DNA of 64,000 bases from CAZBSE01 sp964578625 (GTDB taxonomy: Bacteria > Actinomycetota > Humimicrobiia > Humimicrobiales > Humimicrobiaceae). The DNA lies in contig CAZODQ010000001.1 in the NCBI GenBank assembly GCA_964578625.1, positions 1 to 64,000 on the forward strand. The letters run 5' to 3'. Made by a program: the position numbers and the translations under genes. This document shows, piece by piece, positions 1 to 8,896 of the stretch (the stretch's first letter is position 1; each line of letters begins with the position of its first letter). The notes under the pieces were generated by a model. The model saw nothing but the letters and a program-made list of their open reading frames with translations. It was not told where the DNA came from and did not search any database.

Positions 1-52
1 CGACCCCCTGCTCCCAAAGCAGGTGCGCTAAACCAAACTGCGCTACACCCCG
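1..52 (-). tRNA. tRNA-Pro(UGG), 3' part outside the window
   Basis: Read on the minus strand, the sequence begins CGGGGTGTAGCGCAG, the usual 5' half of bacterial tRNA-Pro: seven-base acceptor strand, D arm, then an anticodon stem CCTGC/GCAGG. The seven-base loop TTTGGGA gives anticodon TGG with G at position 37. The 5' end is at base 52. The TΨC arm and 3' end lie beyond the left edge. Confidence 0.93.
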
Positions 53-95
53 ATTGTACCGACCGATACTTTAGCAAAAAAATAATATCATAATT

Positions 96-692
96 TTAAA
101 AATTTACAATAAACTCACATACGGCTTTAATCGCCTTACCTCTATGGCTGATACTGTTTTTTTCCTCCCTGTTTAGTTGGGCCATTGTCTTATTATATCC
201 CGAAGGAACAAAAATGCAGTCATAACCAAAGCCGCCGGTGCCCTTTTCCTCAAAACCTATATGACCGCTGCATACACCTCTGGTCTCTAAAATAGCGCCT
301 TCCTTAGGATGCCACAATACCATACTGCAGATAAACCTGGCTTTCCTGCCGGAAATCTTTTTTGCTTCTTCCATTTCACCCATCAGTTTATCTCTGTTCT
401 CTTCATCCGTAGCATGTACACCCGCATATCTTGATGATTTTACTCCAGGCCTGTCCCCTAAAAAATCAACTTCAAGTCCGGAGTCATCAGCAAGGGTAAC
501 TATACCTGTATAATCAGAAATAGTTCTTGCTTTAAGCCTCGCATTTTCTAAAAAGTTACTCCCATTCTCCTCTACATCCGGAAAATCTTTAAAATCCCTG
601 AAAGTCAGCCATTCTACCTTGGATAGGCCGCGGGCAAATGATTTTATCTCTTTTATTTTCCCAGTATTTCTTGAAGCAATGACTATTTGCAA
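96..692 (-). CDS. rdgB: XTP/dITP diphosphatase (RdgB/HAM1 family)
   Basis: A cytosolic house-cleaning enzyme that hydrolyses non-canonical purine triphosphates (XTP, dITP, ITP) to monophosphates plus pyrophosphate. The 198-residue length is normal. The N-terminal substrate loop IASRNTGKIKEI, the central DDSGLEVD motif and the C-terminal GFGYDCIFVP and SHRGKA segments are all family signatures. The start is TTG, preceded by AAAGGTG at a suitable distance. It is the last protein gene before tRNA-Pro and follows rph by about 40 nt, so rph and rdgB are probably co-transcribed; these two genes are neighbours in many actinobacteria and firmicutes. Confidence 0.95.
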   Translation of the reverse strand: MQIVIASRNTGKIKEIKSFARGLSKVEWLTFRDFKDFPDVEENGSNFLENARLKARTISDYTGIVTLADDSGLEVDFLGDRPGVKSSRYAGVHATDEENRDKLMGEMEEAKKISGRKARFICSMVLWHPKEGAILETRGVCSGHIGFEEKGTGGFGYDCIFVPSGYNKTMAQLNREEKNSISHRGKAIKAVCEFIVNF

Positions 693-732
693 AAGATCGG
701 CACCTTTACTTTTAAATAATAAAAAGTGATTA

Positions 733-1461
733 TTATAAGCTCTGATTTAAGATTTTCTTTTGAATATCTATGATCTCCCCGATTGCAGTTGTTGCCTTTT
801 CCATCATTTTATCAAAGTCTTCCCTGCTGAAAGGAGTTATTTCTGCGGTGGATTGAACCTCGATTAACTCATTCCTGGAATTCATGACTACATTCATATC
901 TACCTGTGCCTTCGAATCTTCTTCAAAACAGAGGTCTACTAGAATATCGCCATTGACTATACCCAAACTCACAGCCGCTAAAAAGCTCTCTATAGGCATT
1001 TCACTGATTATTCTCTTATCAACCAGTGAATGCATGCAGTCAAATAAAGCAACAAAGCTTCCAGTTATAGATGCAGTTCTGGTTCCGCCGTCAGCCTCGA
1101 TAACATCACAATCTATCCATATTGTCCTTTCACCGATCCTATCCAGATTTGTAATACTTCGAAGCGATCTGCCAATAAGCCTCTGGATCTCATGAGTCCT
1201 GCCGTTAATCCTGCCTACAGTCTGAGGTCTTATTATCCTCTGGGGAGCGGAGCCGGGAATCATATCATACTCTGCCGTAATCCAGCCCGAACCTTTTCCG
1301 GCTAAAAATTTAGGAACTTTATCCTCAACGGTAGCCGTGCATACAATTCTTGTATTCCCCATTTCGATAAATACCGATCCTTCAATATGTGATATATAAT
1401 TTCTGGTTATATTTATATTTCTTATTTCATCGTTTTTCCTGCCGTCAATTCTTTTAACCAT
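733..1461 (-). CDS. rph: Ribonuclease PH
   Basis: A phosphorolytic 3'-5' exoribonuclease that trims tRNA precursors downstream of CCA. The 242 residues form the whole RNase PH fold. The N-terminus RIDGR, the phosphate/RNA-binding arginines around TVGRINGRTHEIQRLIGRSLR and the acidic stretch IDCDVIEADGGTRTASI are as expected. It starts with ATG just upstream of VKRIDGR. Gaps of about 40 nt to murI upstream and rdgB downstream suggest a murI-rph-rdgB transcript. Confidence 0.96.
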   Translation of the reverse strand: MVKRIDGRKNDEIRNINITRNYISHIEGSVFIEMGNTRIVCTATVEDKVPKFLAGKGSGWITAEYDMIPGSAPQRIIRPQTVGRINGRTHEIQRLIGRSLRSITNLDRIGERTIWIDCDVIEADGGTRTASITGSFVALFDCMHSLVDKRIISEMPIESFLAAVSLGIVNGDILVDLCFEEDSKAQVDMNVVMNSRNELIEVQSTAEITPFSREDFDKMMEKATTAIGEIIDIQKKILNQSL

Positions 1462-1501
1462 CAGCTTCTACCTTCCCTTTTTTAATAGAATAGACTATTC
1501 C

Positions 1502-2305
1502 CTATATATCAAGTTTGGTCCTTATGACTTCCTTTATCTCTGTGCCTAAAAACATTTTCCCTACTTCAAAAAAATTACTTACAATCCCGGTCTCATAAAA
1601 AATTCTTTCAGGCTTACCGCCATTTCCAGCAGAAATTTCCTTTTCGGCAAGCGTCTTCTTTACATCTTTTGCAGTCTCCACTGCAGAGCTTATCACCCTG
1701 ATACCGTTACCGCTGCAGGCTAGAATCTGCTTTTCAATTAATGGAAAATGAGTACAGCCCATTATTAACACATCAATGTCAGCTTCAAACAACGGCTTTA
1801 GATAACCATATATAGCCCTATTAAGGCTTCTACCTTCAAGAATACCTTTTTCCACAAAATCCACCAGCAATGGAGCAGGTACTGAAAATGTCTTTATATC
1901 AGGATCTATTTTTGCAATCTCCTTGTTGTAGGCATTACTTTCAACCGTACCTTTGGTGGCAATAACACCCACCCTTTTATTTTTTGTATTGTAAACAGCA
2001 GTCCTGGCCCCCGGCTCTATCACTCCTATAACAGGTATGTCATATTGTTTCTTTATATCATTTAGTGCTGCAGCAGTTGAAGTATTGCAGGCAATCACAA
2101 TAAGCTTTATATCTTTATCATAGAGGAATCTGGTTATTTTAAAAACAAATTTTTTCACCTCACCCAAGTCGCGGGGTCCATAAGGGACTCTTTCAGTATC
2201 CCCAAAATATATCGTACTTTCATTAGGAACAGCCTTCATTATTTCCCGGAGCACTGTCAGCCCGCCTACACCGGAATCAAATACTCCTATGGCTCTATTG
2301 TCCAA
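1502..2305 (-). CDS. murI: Glutamate racemase
   Basis: Converts L-glutamate to D-glutamate for peptidoglycan precursors, in the cytoplasm and without cofactor. Both catalytic cysteines are present: one in ACNTSTAA (about residue 73) and one in GCTHFPL (about residue 184). The N-terminal IGVFDSGVGGLTVL and YFGDTERVPYG are diagnostic. The length of 267 residues is normal. The start is TTG (residues MDNRAIGVFD). It shows that the organism makes peptidoglycan. It heads the murI-rph-rdgB cluster, with a 143-nt AT-rich gap to the hydrolase gene upstream. Confidence 0.96.
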   Translation of the reverse strand: MDNRAIGVFDSGVGGLTVLREIMKAVPNESTIYFGDTERVPYGPRDLGEVKKFVFKITRFLYDKDIKLIVIACNTSTAAALNDIKKQYDIPVIGVIEPGARTAVYNTKNKRVGVIATKGTVESNAYNKEIAKIDPDIKTFSVPAPLLVDFVEKGILEGRSLNRAIYGYLKPLFEADIDVLIMGCTHFPLIEKQILACSGNGIRVISSAVETAKDVKKTLAEKEISAGNGGKPERIFYETGIVSNFFEVGKMFLGTEIKEVIRTKLDI

Positions 2306-2448
2306 ATTTACTCTTTCTATTATCTATTAATATTATATCAATCTGTCTAAATCTTAAAAATATACGCTGTATTGAATGAATCACGGTTTTTTAATTTACT
2401 AATTATATAATTTTAATAAAAAAATAAAAAATGTTTGATTTCTCTTTT

Positions 2449-3231
2449 CTATCTTAACTCTTCTTTAAGGATCTGATAGAACTTGTCTCTTGCGAAACGT
2501 TCAATCCAGGGACTGTGTCCGCACTTTTTAAGTAAAATAAAACGGAAATCCTTTAGAACACTGGAAAGGGGCCCTCTGACTCCTTCACCAGGATGGGGAT
2601 CATAATCACCGTGTATAGCAACAACCGGACATTTTATTCGTTTTCCCAGCTTTAAAAGTTCTCCGCTGTCTCTGAGTCTGGCGGCATCCCTCCATACGCT
2701 CTCAAAAATCTGATACTTGCATCCCAGTATCTCACTCCTATAGGACACGGGATCGTAAGAGTCGGCTTTGGATATCAACTCTCCAAATCTGCACATAAGA
2801 ATGTCTTTATCTTCAGTAAAAGAGCCACTTAGTCTTCCCATTAGTTCACTGGCTTCCCATCTCTCCTTACCACTGAGACGGCTCAGTCTGGTTTCGGTGA
2901 TTTTTAGAGAGTATTTTTTCTCAAACACACCGCTTCCAACCATTATGAGTTTTTTTACCAGCGAAGAATGCCTTGCCGTAAGAATAAAGCCAAGCATGGC
3001 ACCCCATGACCAGCCAATAAGTATTACAGGCAGTTCCCCATTTTCTTCAAGGATTCTTTTTAGTTCCCGTACCTGGCCCTCAAGAGACTCTGCTGTTTGA
3101 AGCGGTTCTAAGATACCATTGCTTTGTGAAAGTTCTCTTGCTACAGGAGCTATCTCCCCGGGTGCACCGGGACCGCCGTGGATTACTGCAATACTGAAGG
3201 GAGGTTTTCCATATTTCCTTGGATTTTCCAT
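2449..3231 (-). CDS. Alpha/beta hydrolase, proline iminopeptidase-like
   Basis: A 260-residue single-domain alpha/beta hydrolase. HGGPGAPG near residue 20 is the oxyanion-hole motif typical of the prolyl-aminopeptidase branch. GWSWG near residue 100 holds the nucleophile serine. HGDYDPHP supplies the acid and CGHSPWIERFA the histidine, so the triad looks complete. There is no signal peptide, so it is probably cytoplasmic. The substrate cannot be told from sequence: a peptidase, esterase or small-molecule hydrolase all fit. It stands alone between murI and the toxin-antitoxin pair. Confidence 0.8.
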   Translation of the reverse strand: MENPRKYGKPPFSIAVIHGGPGAPGEIAPVARELSQSNGILEPLQTAESLEGQVRELKRILEENGELPVILIGWSWGAMLGFILTARHSSLVKKLIMVGSGVFEKKYSLKITETRLSRLSGKERWEASELMGRLSGSFTEDKDILMCRFGELISKADSYDPVSYRSEILGCKYQIFESVWRDAARLRDSGELLKLGKRIKCPVVAIHGDYDPHPGEGVRGPLSSVLKDFRFILLKKCGHSPWIERFARDKFYQILKEELR

Positions 3232-3267
3232 GTTTATAGATTTTTTTATACGTGGTCTAAAGTGAAA

Positions 3268-3486
3268 TTATTTATTCTTTAGTATTTCGCCTATTGTACT
3301 AAAACTTACTTTCCCTTCTTTCTCACTCTTTTCAAACTCTTCAATTATTTCTCTATCCTTCAATTCTTCATATAGTTCCCATAGGGATTTTTTTAATAGA
3401 GTTGAAGTATCACAATGAAGATATTTTTTAAGATAATTTATTACTTTTTCTTCTTCTTTATTAAATCTTATCGATGTTACCCCCAT
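3268..3486 (-). CDS. Probable ribbon-helix-helix (RelB/DUF6290-like) antitoxin
   Basis: A 72-residue protein that starts with a short strand (VTSIRFNKEEEKVINYL) followed by helices, as in ribbon-helix-helix antitoxins, then a charged tail (EKSEKEGKVSFSTIGEILK) like the toxin-wrapping tail of the DUF6290 group. Its ATG lies inside the last codons of the upstream RelE-like gene (10-nt overlap), so the two are translationally coupled. It should bind and neutralise that toxin and autorepress the pair. Recognition rests on layout and fold pattern. Confidence 0.7.
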   Translation of the reverse strand: MGVTSIRFNKEEEKVINYLKKYLHCDTSTLLKKSLWELYEELKDREIIEEFEKSEKEGKVSFSTIGEILKNK

Positions 3487-3746
3487 AAATCATATACCTC
3501 CTCTCTTCTTCCTATATAAACAACATAAATATCTTTATCTTTAAAATAAAATATCGCTCTATATTTTCCTTTTCTTAATCTATAATAATTTCTTTTATAA
3601 TCACCTTTCATTTTCTTAATATCAAAAAGGTTTAAATCTTTTGTTATTTCAATTGATAAAAATGCATTATGAAATCCTCTTAAAACTTTTTTTAAAATTT
3701 TTCCTTTTTTAAAAAGTTTCTTTACTCTACTTTCATAAAAAATCAT
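3477..3746 (-). CDS. RelE/ParE-family toxin
   Basis: An 89-residue basic protein. The C-terminal half, YYRLRKGKYRAIFYFKDKD followed by VVYIGRREEVYD, is the RelE/ParE beta-sheet core with its RxGxYRAIF pattern. The last segment IGRREEVY matches the family ending (GHRxxVY). Members are usually ribosome-dependent mRNA interferases or gyrase inhibitors; which one applies here is not visible. The toxin gene precedes the antitoxin gene, the reverse of canonical relBE. Very lysine-rich and AT-rich compared with its neighbours, consistent with recent acquisition. Confidence 0.78.
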   Translation of the reverse strand: MIFYESRVKKLFKKGKILKKVLRGFHNAFLSIEITKDLNLFDIKKMKGDYKRNYYRLRKGKYRAIFYFKDKDIYVVYIGRREEVYDLWG

Positions 3747-3848
3747 GTTTACATTGTATTACATTAATATTAAGTAATCAAGCAGTATTTATAAGAGTTT
3801 ATAGATTTAGTAGTTTTTAATAAAAGGGTAAAATACAAAATGAACGTT

Positions 3849-4198
3849 TGGTGGAGGCGGCGGGAATCGAACCCGCGTCCGAAGATATTGGCACTTAAAT
3901 ATCTACAAGCTTATTCCATATTTTAATCTTACTTTTTTACTCGCATGGACACGATTAAAAAAGCCAGCCCGCAAAAATTTCCCCCGGCACTACTGCAGGC
4001 AGATCGCACCAGGGTATCCTGCTAATCGGCGCCTATCGAAACGCACAGGAGACCTTTCGTAGACGTAGCAGCTTAAATTAAGCTGCTAATGCTAATTCAT
4101 TATTATTAGCTTTTATGTTTAGATCAGTTATTTACGAGTTCTGATACTCGGCTTGCAATCCAAGCTCAACCTATCCCCGTCGAATCCAGGTCGCCCCC
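3849..4198 (-). ncRNA. ssrA: tmRNA (SsrA)
   Basis: On the minus strand the 5' end reads GGGGGCGACCTGGATTCGAC, the conserved tmRNA start. The 3' end reads GGTTCGATTCCCGCCGCC followed by TCCACCA, giving the TΨC arm, acceptor strand and encoded CCA. The acceptor pairs over seven base pairs with the third pair G-U, the alanyl-tRNA synthetase identity element. A tag reading frame lies in between, so this is a one-piece tmRNA of about 350 nt. It lies 43 nt downstream of smpB, whose product delivers it to stalled ribosomes. Confidence 0.97.
4078..4110 (-). other. tmRNA tag-peptide reading frame (ANNNELALAA)
   Basis: Inside the tmRNA the resume codon GCT is followed by AAT AAT AAT GAA TTA GCA TTA GCA GCT TAA, encoding ANNNELALAA. 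With the alanine from the charged tmRNA, the tag is AANNNELALAA. The ALAA ending is the classical ClpXP/ClpAP degron. The resume codon is assigned from frame and from the conserved ending. Confidence 0.88.
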
Positions 4199-4241
4199 TT
4201 ACTTAAGGCAAGACTAAGATCTAACGCCAGGATATTTTATA

Positions 4242-4730
4242 TCAAAACCGGCGATTTTTCAAAGCCCTTTTTATTTCAACCTCATGTTCTCTATCCTGTA
4301 TATCCCTGCGCTTGTCTCTCCCGGCTTTACCCTTTGCCAGTGCCATTTCAATTTTAACTCTGTTCTTTGCCATATATATGCTCAAGGGGACAAGGGTAAG
4401 GCTTTTGTCAATTAATTTCTGCTGTATTTTATTGATCTCCCTTTTATGCATAAGCAGTTTCCTTGTTCTGATGGGATTTATATCTTCGGTCCTGCTCTTG
4501 GCGTATGGAGATATATGCATATTAAAAAGAAATATCTGGCCGTCTTTTATCCTTCCGTAACTGTCTCTCAAGTTCAATCTACGGCTGCGGATGGATTTTA
4601 CTTCACATCCTTCCAGTGCAATACCGGCTTCATAAGTGTTCAAAATAAAGAAATTCCTTAAAGCTCTCTTGTTCTGGGCAATTATTATCTTATCTTTTCC
4701 GGAATTACTCTTTTTTTTTGATTTACTCAT
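4242..4730 (-). CDS. smpB: SsrA-binding protein SmpB
   Basis: The partner of tmRNA in trans-translation; it binds the tRNA-like domain and fills the empty decoding centre of stalled ribosomes. The 162 residues include IIAQNKRALRNFFI, YEAGIALEGCEVKSIR and the central NPIRTRKLLMHKREI motif, and end in the basic KRDIQDREHEVEIKRAL tail that becomes helical in the mRNA channel. A lysine/serine-rich N-terminus precedes the core. The gene overlaps the stop of the upstream protease gene by 4 nt and ends just before ssrA, so the whole rescue system sits together. Confidence 0.96.
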   Translation of the reverse strand: MSKSKKKSNSGKDKIIIAQNKRALRNFFILNTYEAGIALEGCEVKSIRSRRLNLRDSYGRIKDGQIFLFNMHISPYAKSRTEDINPIRTRKLLMHKREINKIQQKLIDKSLTLVPLSIYMAKNRVKIEMALAKGKAGRDKRRDIQDREHEVEIKRALKNRRF

Positions 4731-5953
4731 CGACTTTCACTTATAAGTCTCTTCATTTCCTCTACAGCTTTGTTTAGTTGTAAATCTTCCGTAGAGTCCG
4801 GTTCTTCCTTAACTAATATATCAGGCTCTATTCCTATTCCCTGTATGTATGATCCAGAAGGCAGGAAATATTTTGCCGTGGTGAACTTGATCCCTGAACC
4901 ATCCGAAAGCTCATAAATAATCTGGACCACTCCTTTTCCATAACTTTTTTCTCCAATAAGTATAGCTCTATTATTATCTTTTAATGCACCTGCAACCAGC
5001 TCTGAAGCACTTGCCGAAAACTCATTGATCAATACTACTAAGGGAATCTCTGTGTATTTTCCTTCACCTGCAGTATATTCATCAGTTATTTCTTTATCCT
5101 CCGATCTTCCCTTTACAGTAGCAATTATGCCTTCATTTAGGAAAAGATCGCATACTTCAATTGCATCGGTTAGCACTCCGCCCAAGTTGTACCGAAGATC
5201 CAAAATTATCCCTTTAGCACCGTCGTCAATTAACTTTTGAACCTCATTATCAAGCTGTTGTGAACCTTTATCCTGAAAGGTATAGTACCATATGTAACCT
5301 ATATCGCCTTCAAGCACCTCCGATGTGAAGTTCGGAACATAAAATTTTGCCCTTTCAATAGTCAATTCGATGGTATTATCATCCAGGGGTTTATAAACCT
5401 TTAGGTCTACCGTAGTCCCTTCTTCACCTTTTATCATAGCCACTACTTTTTCCAGAGCCATATCCTTTATCTCTATATTATTGACTTCAGTTATTATATC
5501 TCCTTCCTTAATACCTGCCCTATAAGCAGGAGTATCTTCCAAAGTCATTACCACAACGACCTGACCTTTATCATCAACAGTGACTACAACTCCTATTCCA
5601 CTCATAGTCCCGCTAAAGGACTCCATGATTGTTTTATACTCTTCAGCTGTGAAATATTCCGTATATTCATCATCAAGCTCTGAAAGTATGCTTTCTATGG
5701 CTGTCTTACGCAGTTCCTCTTTACTTTTTTTCTCAAGTGCATTAACAGAAACAAGATCTATTGTCTCCCCGATAGGTTCTGCGCTGAAATTGTTTTCTGT
5801 ACTCTCGGGAATATATCCAGAAATACTGTTTTTATAAATATCAGATATATACGTTTTCAAAGGCTCGTAACTGATACCCAGCCATAATCCGGTAGAAAAC
5901 GTGAATATAATGACTACTATGCCGACTATTACCTTAATAATTATATTTTTCAT
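4727..5953 (-). CDS. ctpA: S41-family carboxy-terminal processing protease (CtpA/CtpB)
   Basis: A membrane-anchored serine protease acting outside the membrane. Residues 5-27 form one transmembrane anchor; a PDZ domain spans about 110-190 (GIGVVVTVDDKG, AGIKEGDIITEVN); the S41 core follows. The catalytic serine lies in the SASASE motif (313-318) and the lysine in GEKSYGKG (K340). At 408 residues it is full length. It overlaps smpB by 4 nt and follows the M23 peptidase gene, so it may process envelope or division proteins together with FtsEX and that hydrolase; this role is inferred. Confidence 0.93.
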   Translation of the reverse strand: MKNIIIKVIVGIVVIIFTFSTGLWLGISYEPLKTYISDIYKNSISGYIPESTENNFSAEPIGETIDLVSVNALEKKSKEELRKTAIESILSELDDEYTEYFTAEEYKTIMESFSGTMSGIGVVVTVDDKGQVVVVMTLEDTPAYRAGIKEGDIITEVNNIEIKDMALEKVVAMIKGEEGTTVDLKVYKPLDDNTIELTIERAKFYVPNFTSEVLEGDIGYIWYYTFQDKGSQQLDNEVQKLIDDGAKGIILDLRYNLGGVLTDAIEVCDLFLNEGIIATVKGRSEDKEITDEYTAGEGKYTEIPLVVLINEFSASASELVAGALKDNNRAILIGEKSYGKGVVQIIYELSDGSGIKFTTAKYFLPSGSYIQGIGIEPDILVKEEPDSTEDLQLNKAVEEMKRLISESR

Positions 5954-5997
5954 AAGAGTACCACCCTATTTATCTGTTAAAATTAAACCTTTAAAAA

Positions 5998-7179
5998 TTA
6001 CTGTAAATAACCCATTGGATTCTGCGGATTACCATTTATCCTAACTTCAAAGTGCAGATGCGGACCTGTAGTCCACCCTGTGGAACCAACCAGGCCGATC
6101 ACCTGTCCCCTTTCTACAAATTGTCCCACAGACACTCTTATACTGGAAAGATGAGCATACCAGGTGGCAAAACCTCCTCCATGATAGATCATAACTGAAT
6201 AACCATACCCTCCAAAATAACCTGCCTGGACCACTTCTCCGCCATCCCCGGCTTTTACCAGAGTCCCGTAAGGAGCAACAATATCTATACCCGAATGGAA
6301 TCTATTTGTACCAAATATAGGATGAATCCTCATACCAAAACCGGCTGAGATCCGCCCGGCCACAGGCCACATAAATTTACCCGAAGGAGCAGTACCATAC
6401 TTATAACTTTCAAGAATTCTGGTTACTTCTGCTTCCTGGATCTCAAGTTCTTTCTCCATTCGTATAAGAGCATTCTTATTGGCAGTTGTCGCGGAAAGCA
6501 AATTTTTCTTATTAGTATATAGATCATCAACCTCATTGGCCTTCTGCTCGGCCTGTGTAACCAGCTGCTCTACCCTGCTTTTATGATCCTTCTGTTCCTC
6601 CCTTAAATCAGTTATAGATTTTTTCAATCCTATAGTCGCGTTTCTTTTTTCCTTTATCAACTGTATGTTCTGGGTATCCTGCTCTGCAAAAAGATTCATA
6701 AGCTTAAGTTTCGACATAAAATCCAGGAAATCTTCTGCCTTAAGCAGAATCTCTAATATATTGTCATTTCCATTTTTATAAATGGATGCAACCCTGTTAT
6801 TTAATATCCCTTTTTTTTCTTCAAGCTCTCCTTCTATTTTATTCAGCTCTTCCTCTTTTAAAACAAGCTTTATGGTTGTTTTATCAACTTCGCTCTTTGC
6901 TTCGGACAGTTGACCGTTGAGTTTGTCCAGTTCAGAAAGCGCATCAAGCAGCTGCCCTTCTACTTTCTCTACTTCATTCCTATACTGACTCTCTGTCTTT
7001 TTTATTTCCTCTATTTTTTTCTGGGTTTCTTCTCTTTCCTGCTTTATTTGTTCTAATTGTTCCTCAAGAGACTGAGCATAGATAAATTTTGATGATGGTG
7101 CCAAGAAAGGGCTAAGGCCGGAGACTACTATAGTAATTACTGCAATTATTGCTATGATATTTTTACTTTTAACTGTCAT
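5998..7179 (-). CDS. Secreted coiled-coil M23 peptidase (EnvC/PcsB-like)
   Basis: A 393-residue secreted protein. It has a signal peptide (hydrophobic about 8-25, likely cleaved near FIYA-QS), then a long heptad-rich coiled coil (about 37-260, Glu/Lys/Leu rich), then an M23/LytM domain (about 270-390). The zinc ligands are in FHSGIDIV (HxxxD) and HLHFEV (HxH), so the peptidase looks active. Coiled-coil plus LytM encoded directly after ftsE-ftsX is the arrangement of FtsEX-activated cell-separation hydrolases. Coupling to FtsX is inferred from this context. Confidence 0.9.
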   Translation of the reverse strand: MTVKSKNIIAIIAVITIVVSGLSPFLAPSSKFIYAQSLEEQLEQIKQEREETQKKIEEIKKTESQYRNEVEKVEGQLLDALSELDKLNGQLSEAKSEVDKTTIKLVLKEEELNKIEGELEEKKGILNNRVASIYKNGNDNILEILLKAEDFLDFMSKLKLMNLFAEQDTQNIQLIKEKRNATIGLKKSITDLREEQKDHKSRVEQLVTQAEQKANEVDDLYTNKKNLLSATTANKNALIRMEKELEIQEAEVTRILESYKYGTAPSGKFMWPVAGRISAGFGMRIHPIFGTNRFHSGIDIVAPYGTLVKAGDGGEVVQAGYFGGYGYSVMIYHGGGFATWYAHLSSIRVSVGQFVERGQVIGLVGSTGWTTGPHLHFEVRINGNPQNPMGYLQ

Positions 7180-7257
7180 CCTACTGCATCTTTTTCATTA
7201 TGCATATTTTAATACTAATTTATAAAAATTTAAAACATTAAAAGTTTAAATACTTTT

Positions 7258-8166
7258 TTAGACTTTTACATACCTTCTTAAGGCAATTCCACTGCTTATA
7301 ATTCCTATAAGACCGCCTAAAACCACTACTACCACATATACATATAATTCAACATTACCACTGCCCACTACGGCCAGCTCTGTGATCCGCATAGTGTCTG
7401 CAATCACCCTCTCACCTCTTATCAATAAAAAATTACTTAGGAAATATAATAAGATGACAGAAATAACGCTTCCTGTAAATCCTTCAAAAAATCCTTCAAA
7501 CAGAAAGGGAATTCTTACAAACCAGTTAGTAGCACCTACTAATTTCATCACTTCGATTTCCTTCCTGCGAGCATAGATAGAAAGCCTTATAGTATTGAAT
7601 ATCAGTACAACTGTTGCCAGAAGAAGGACTATGATTATAAGTAAGGCTATGCTACCCACAATAGCAGTTATCGAAAACAACGTATTGACATACTCCCTCC
7701 CGTATACCACATCATTGACACCTTCTATATAATTACCATCCTTGTCATAAAAGCGAAGTGCTACCTGGTCGATTTTTTCAGGGTTGTTCAAAGTTATCTC
7801 GAAAGAAGCCGGAAGCGGGTTCCCCTGTATTTCTTTTAATATATCACTTCCTTCATTTTCAACCTTAAATCTCTCAAGAGCCTGATCCTTGGATATATAT
7901 GTTACTCTTTCTGTTTCCTCCCAGCTTATTATTTCCTTTTCAATATAATCCTTTAACTCCACTGAAATATTATCTTCAAGATATACTGCCAGTTCTACCT
8001 GACTTTTTATTGATCTTATTATACCCTGTATATCATAGACTATAACGGTAAAGAACCCCACTATAAACAGAGTAATGGCAACGGTAGTAATGGCTGTAAA
8101 TCCCATGATAAAATTACGTCTAAAACTGATAAATGTCTCACTGAAAAAATATCTGGCTCTTGCCAT
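7258..8166 (-). CDS. ftsX: Cell-division ABC transporter permease FtsX
   Basis: A 302-residue membrane protein with the FtsX plan: an N-terminal helix (about 20-45), a large extracytoplasmic loop (about 48-165) that in relatives binds the murein hydrolase or its activator, then three C-terminal helices. The segment RLSIYARRKEIEVMKLVGAT is the cytoplasmic coupling region typical of FtsX/MacB permeases. The start codon overlaps the ftsE stop by one base, so translation is coupled. With FtsE it should transmit ATP hydrolysis to the M23 peptidase encoded next. Confidence 0.95.
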   Translation of the reverse strand: MARARYFFSETFISFRRNFIMGFTAITTVAITLFIVGFFTVIVYDIQGIIRSIKSQVELAVYLEDNISVELKDYIEKEIISWEETERVTYISKDQALERFKVENEGSDILKEIQGNPLPASFEITLNNPEKIDQVALRFYDKDGNYIEGVNDVVYGREYVNTLFSITAIVGSIALLIIIVLLLATVVLIFNTIRLSIYARRKEIEVMKLVGATNWFVRIPFLFEGFFEGFTGSVISVILLYFLSNFLLIRGERVIADTMRITELAVVGSGNVELYVYVVVVVLGGLIGIISSGIALRRYVKV

Positions 8167-8852
8167 CAGTCTCCGTATACTCCTCTCTTCTGATCTCTTA
8201 TTATTTCTCCTTCTTCCAGCTCTACAACTCTTCTTCTCATAGAATTTACAATATTCCGGTCATGAGTTGCCATAAGTACTGTCGCACCAATAAGATTTAT
8301 TCTGGACAGTATCTTCATAATACCTTCTGATGTCCCCGGATCAATATTTCCCGTAGGTTCATCTGCAAGAAGTATAGGCGGTCTGTTTACAAACGCCCTT
8401 GCAATAGAGACCCTCTGCTGTTCACCTCCTGATAACTGGTGGGGATATGAATTTAATTTACCATATAGTCCCACGAGTTTTAAAACCTGCGGAACCTGGA
8501 CTTTTATCTCATAACTTGGTTTTCCTATAACCTCAAGCGTAAATGCTACATTTTCAAATACAGTTCTATTGGGTAAAAGTTTAAAATCCTGGAACACGCA
8601 TCCCACGTTTCTCCTGAGCTGTGGTATTCTATTTGCTTTAAGATTACAGATATTTCTTCCTGCTATATATATACTTCCGTTGCTTTCATCAATCTCTTTT
8701 ATAACAAGTTTTATAAAAGTAGTTTTGCCGGAGCCACTTGGTCCCACTAAAAAAATAAATTCACCCTTTTTAATTGATAGATTTATATTCTTTAGTGCAA
8801 CAGTATCGTTATCATATATTTTACTTACATTTTTAAATTCAATCATATTCAT
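8166..8852 (-). CDS. ftsE: Cell-division ATP-binding protein FtsE
   Basis: The ABC ATPase of FtsEX, 228 residues. It has Walker A GPSGSGKTT (about 38-46), a Q-loop at GCVFQDFKLL, the ABC signature LSGGEQQR, Walker B ILLADEPTGNID and the H-loop MATHDR. The unusually conserved YDNDTVALKNINL start and FQDFKLLPNRTVFENVAF match FtsE rather than LolD. It follows prfB by about 45 nt; prfB-ftsE-ftsX is a common order in monoderm bacteria. Confidence 0.96.
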   Translation of the reverse strand: MNMIEFKNVSKIYDNDTVALKNINLSIKKGEFIFLVGPSGSGKTTFIKLVIKEIDESNGSIYIAGRNICNLKANRIPQLRRNVGCVFQDFKLLPNRTVFENVAFTLEVIGKPSYEIKVQVPQVLKLVGLYGKLNSYPHQLSGGEQQRVSIARAFVNRPPILLADEPTGNIDPGTSEGIMKILSRINLIGATVLMATHDRNIVNSMRRRVVELEEGEIIRDQKRGVYGD

Positions 8853-8896
8853 TTTAAACTGACTCTCGAATACCCATAATTTTAATAATGATGAGT

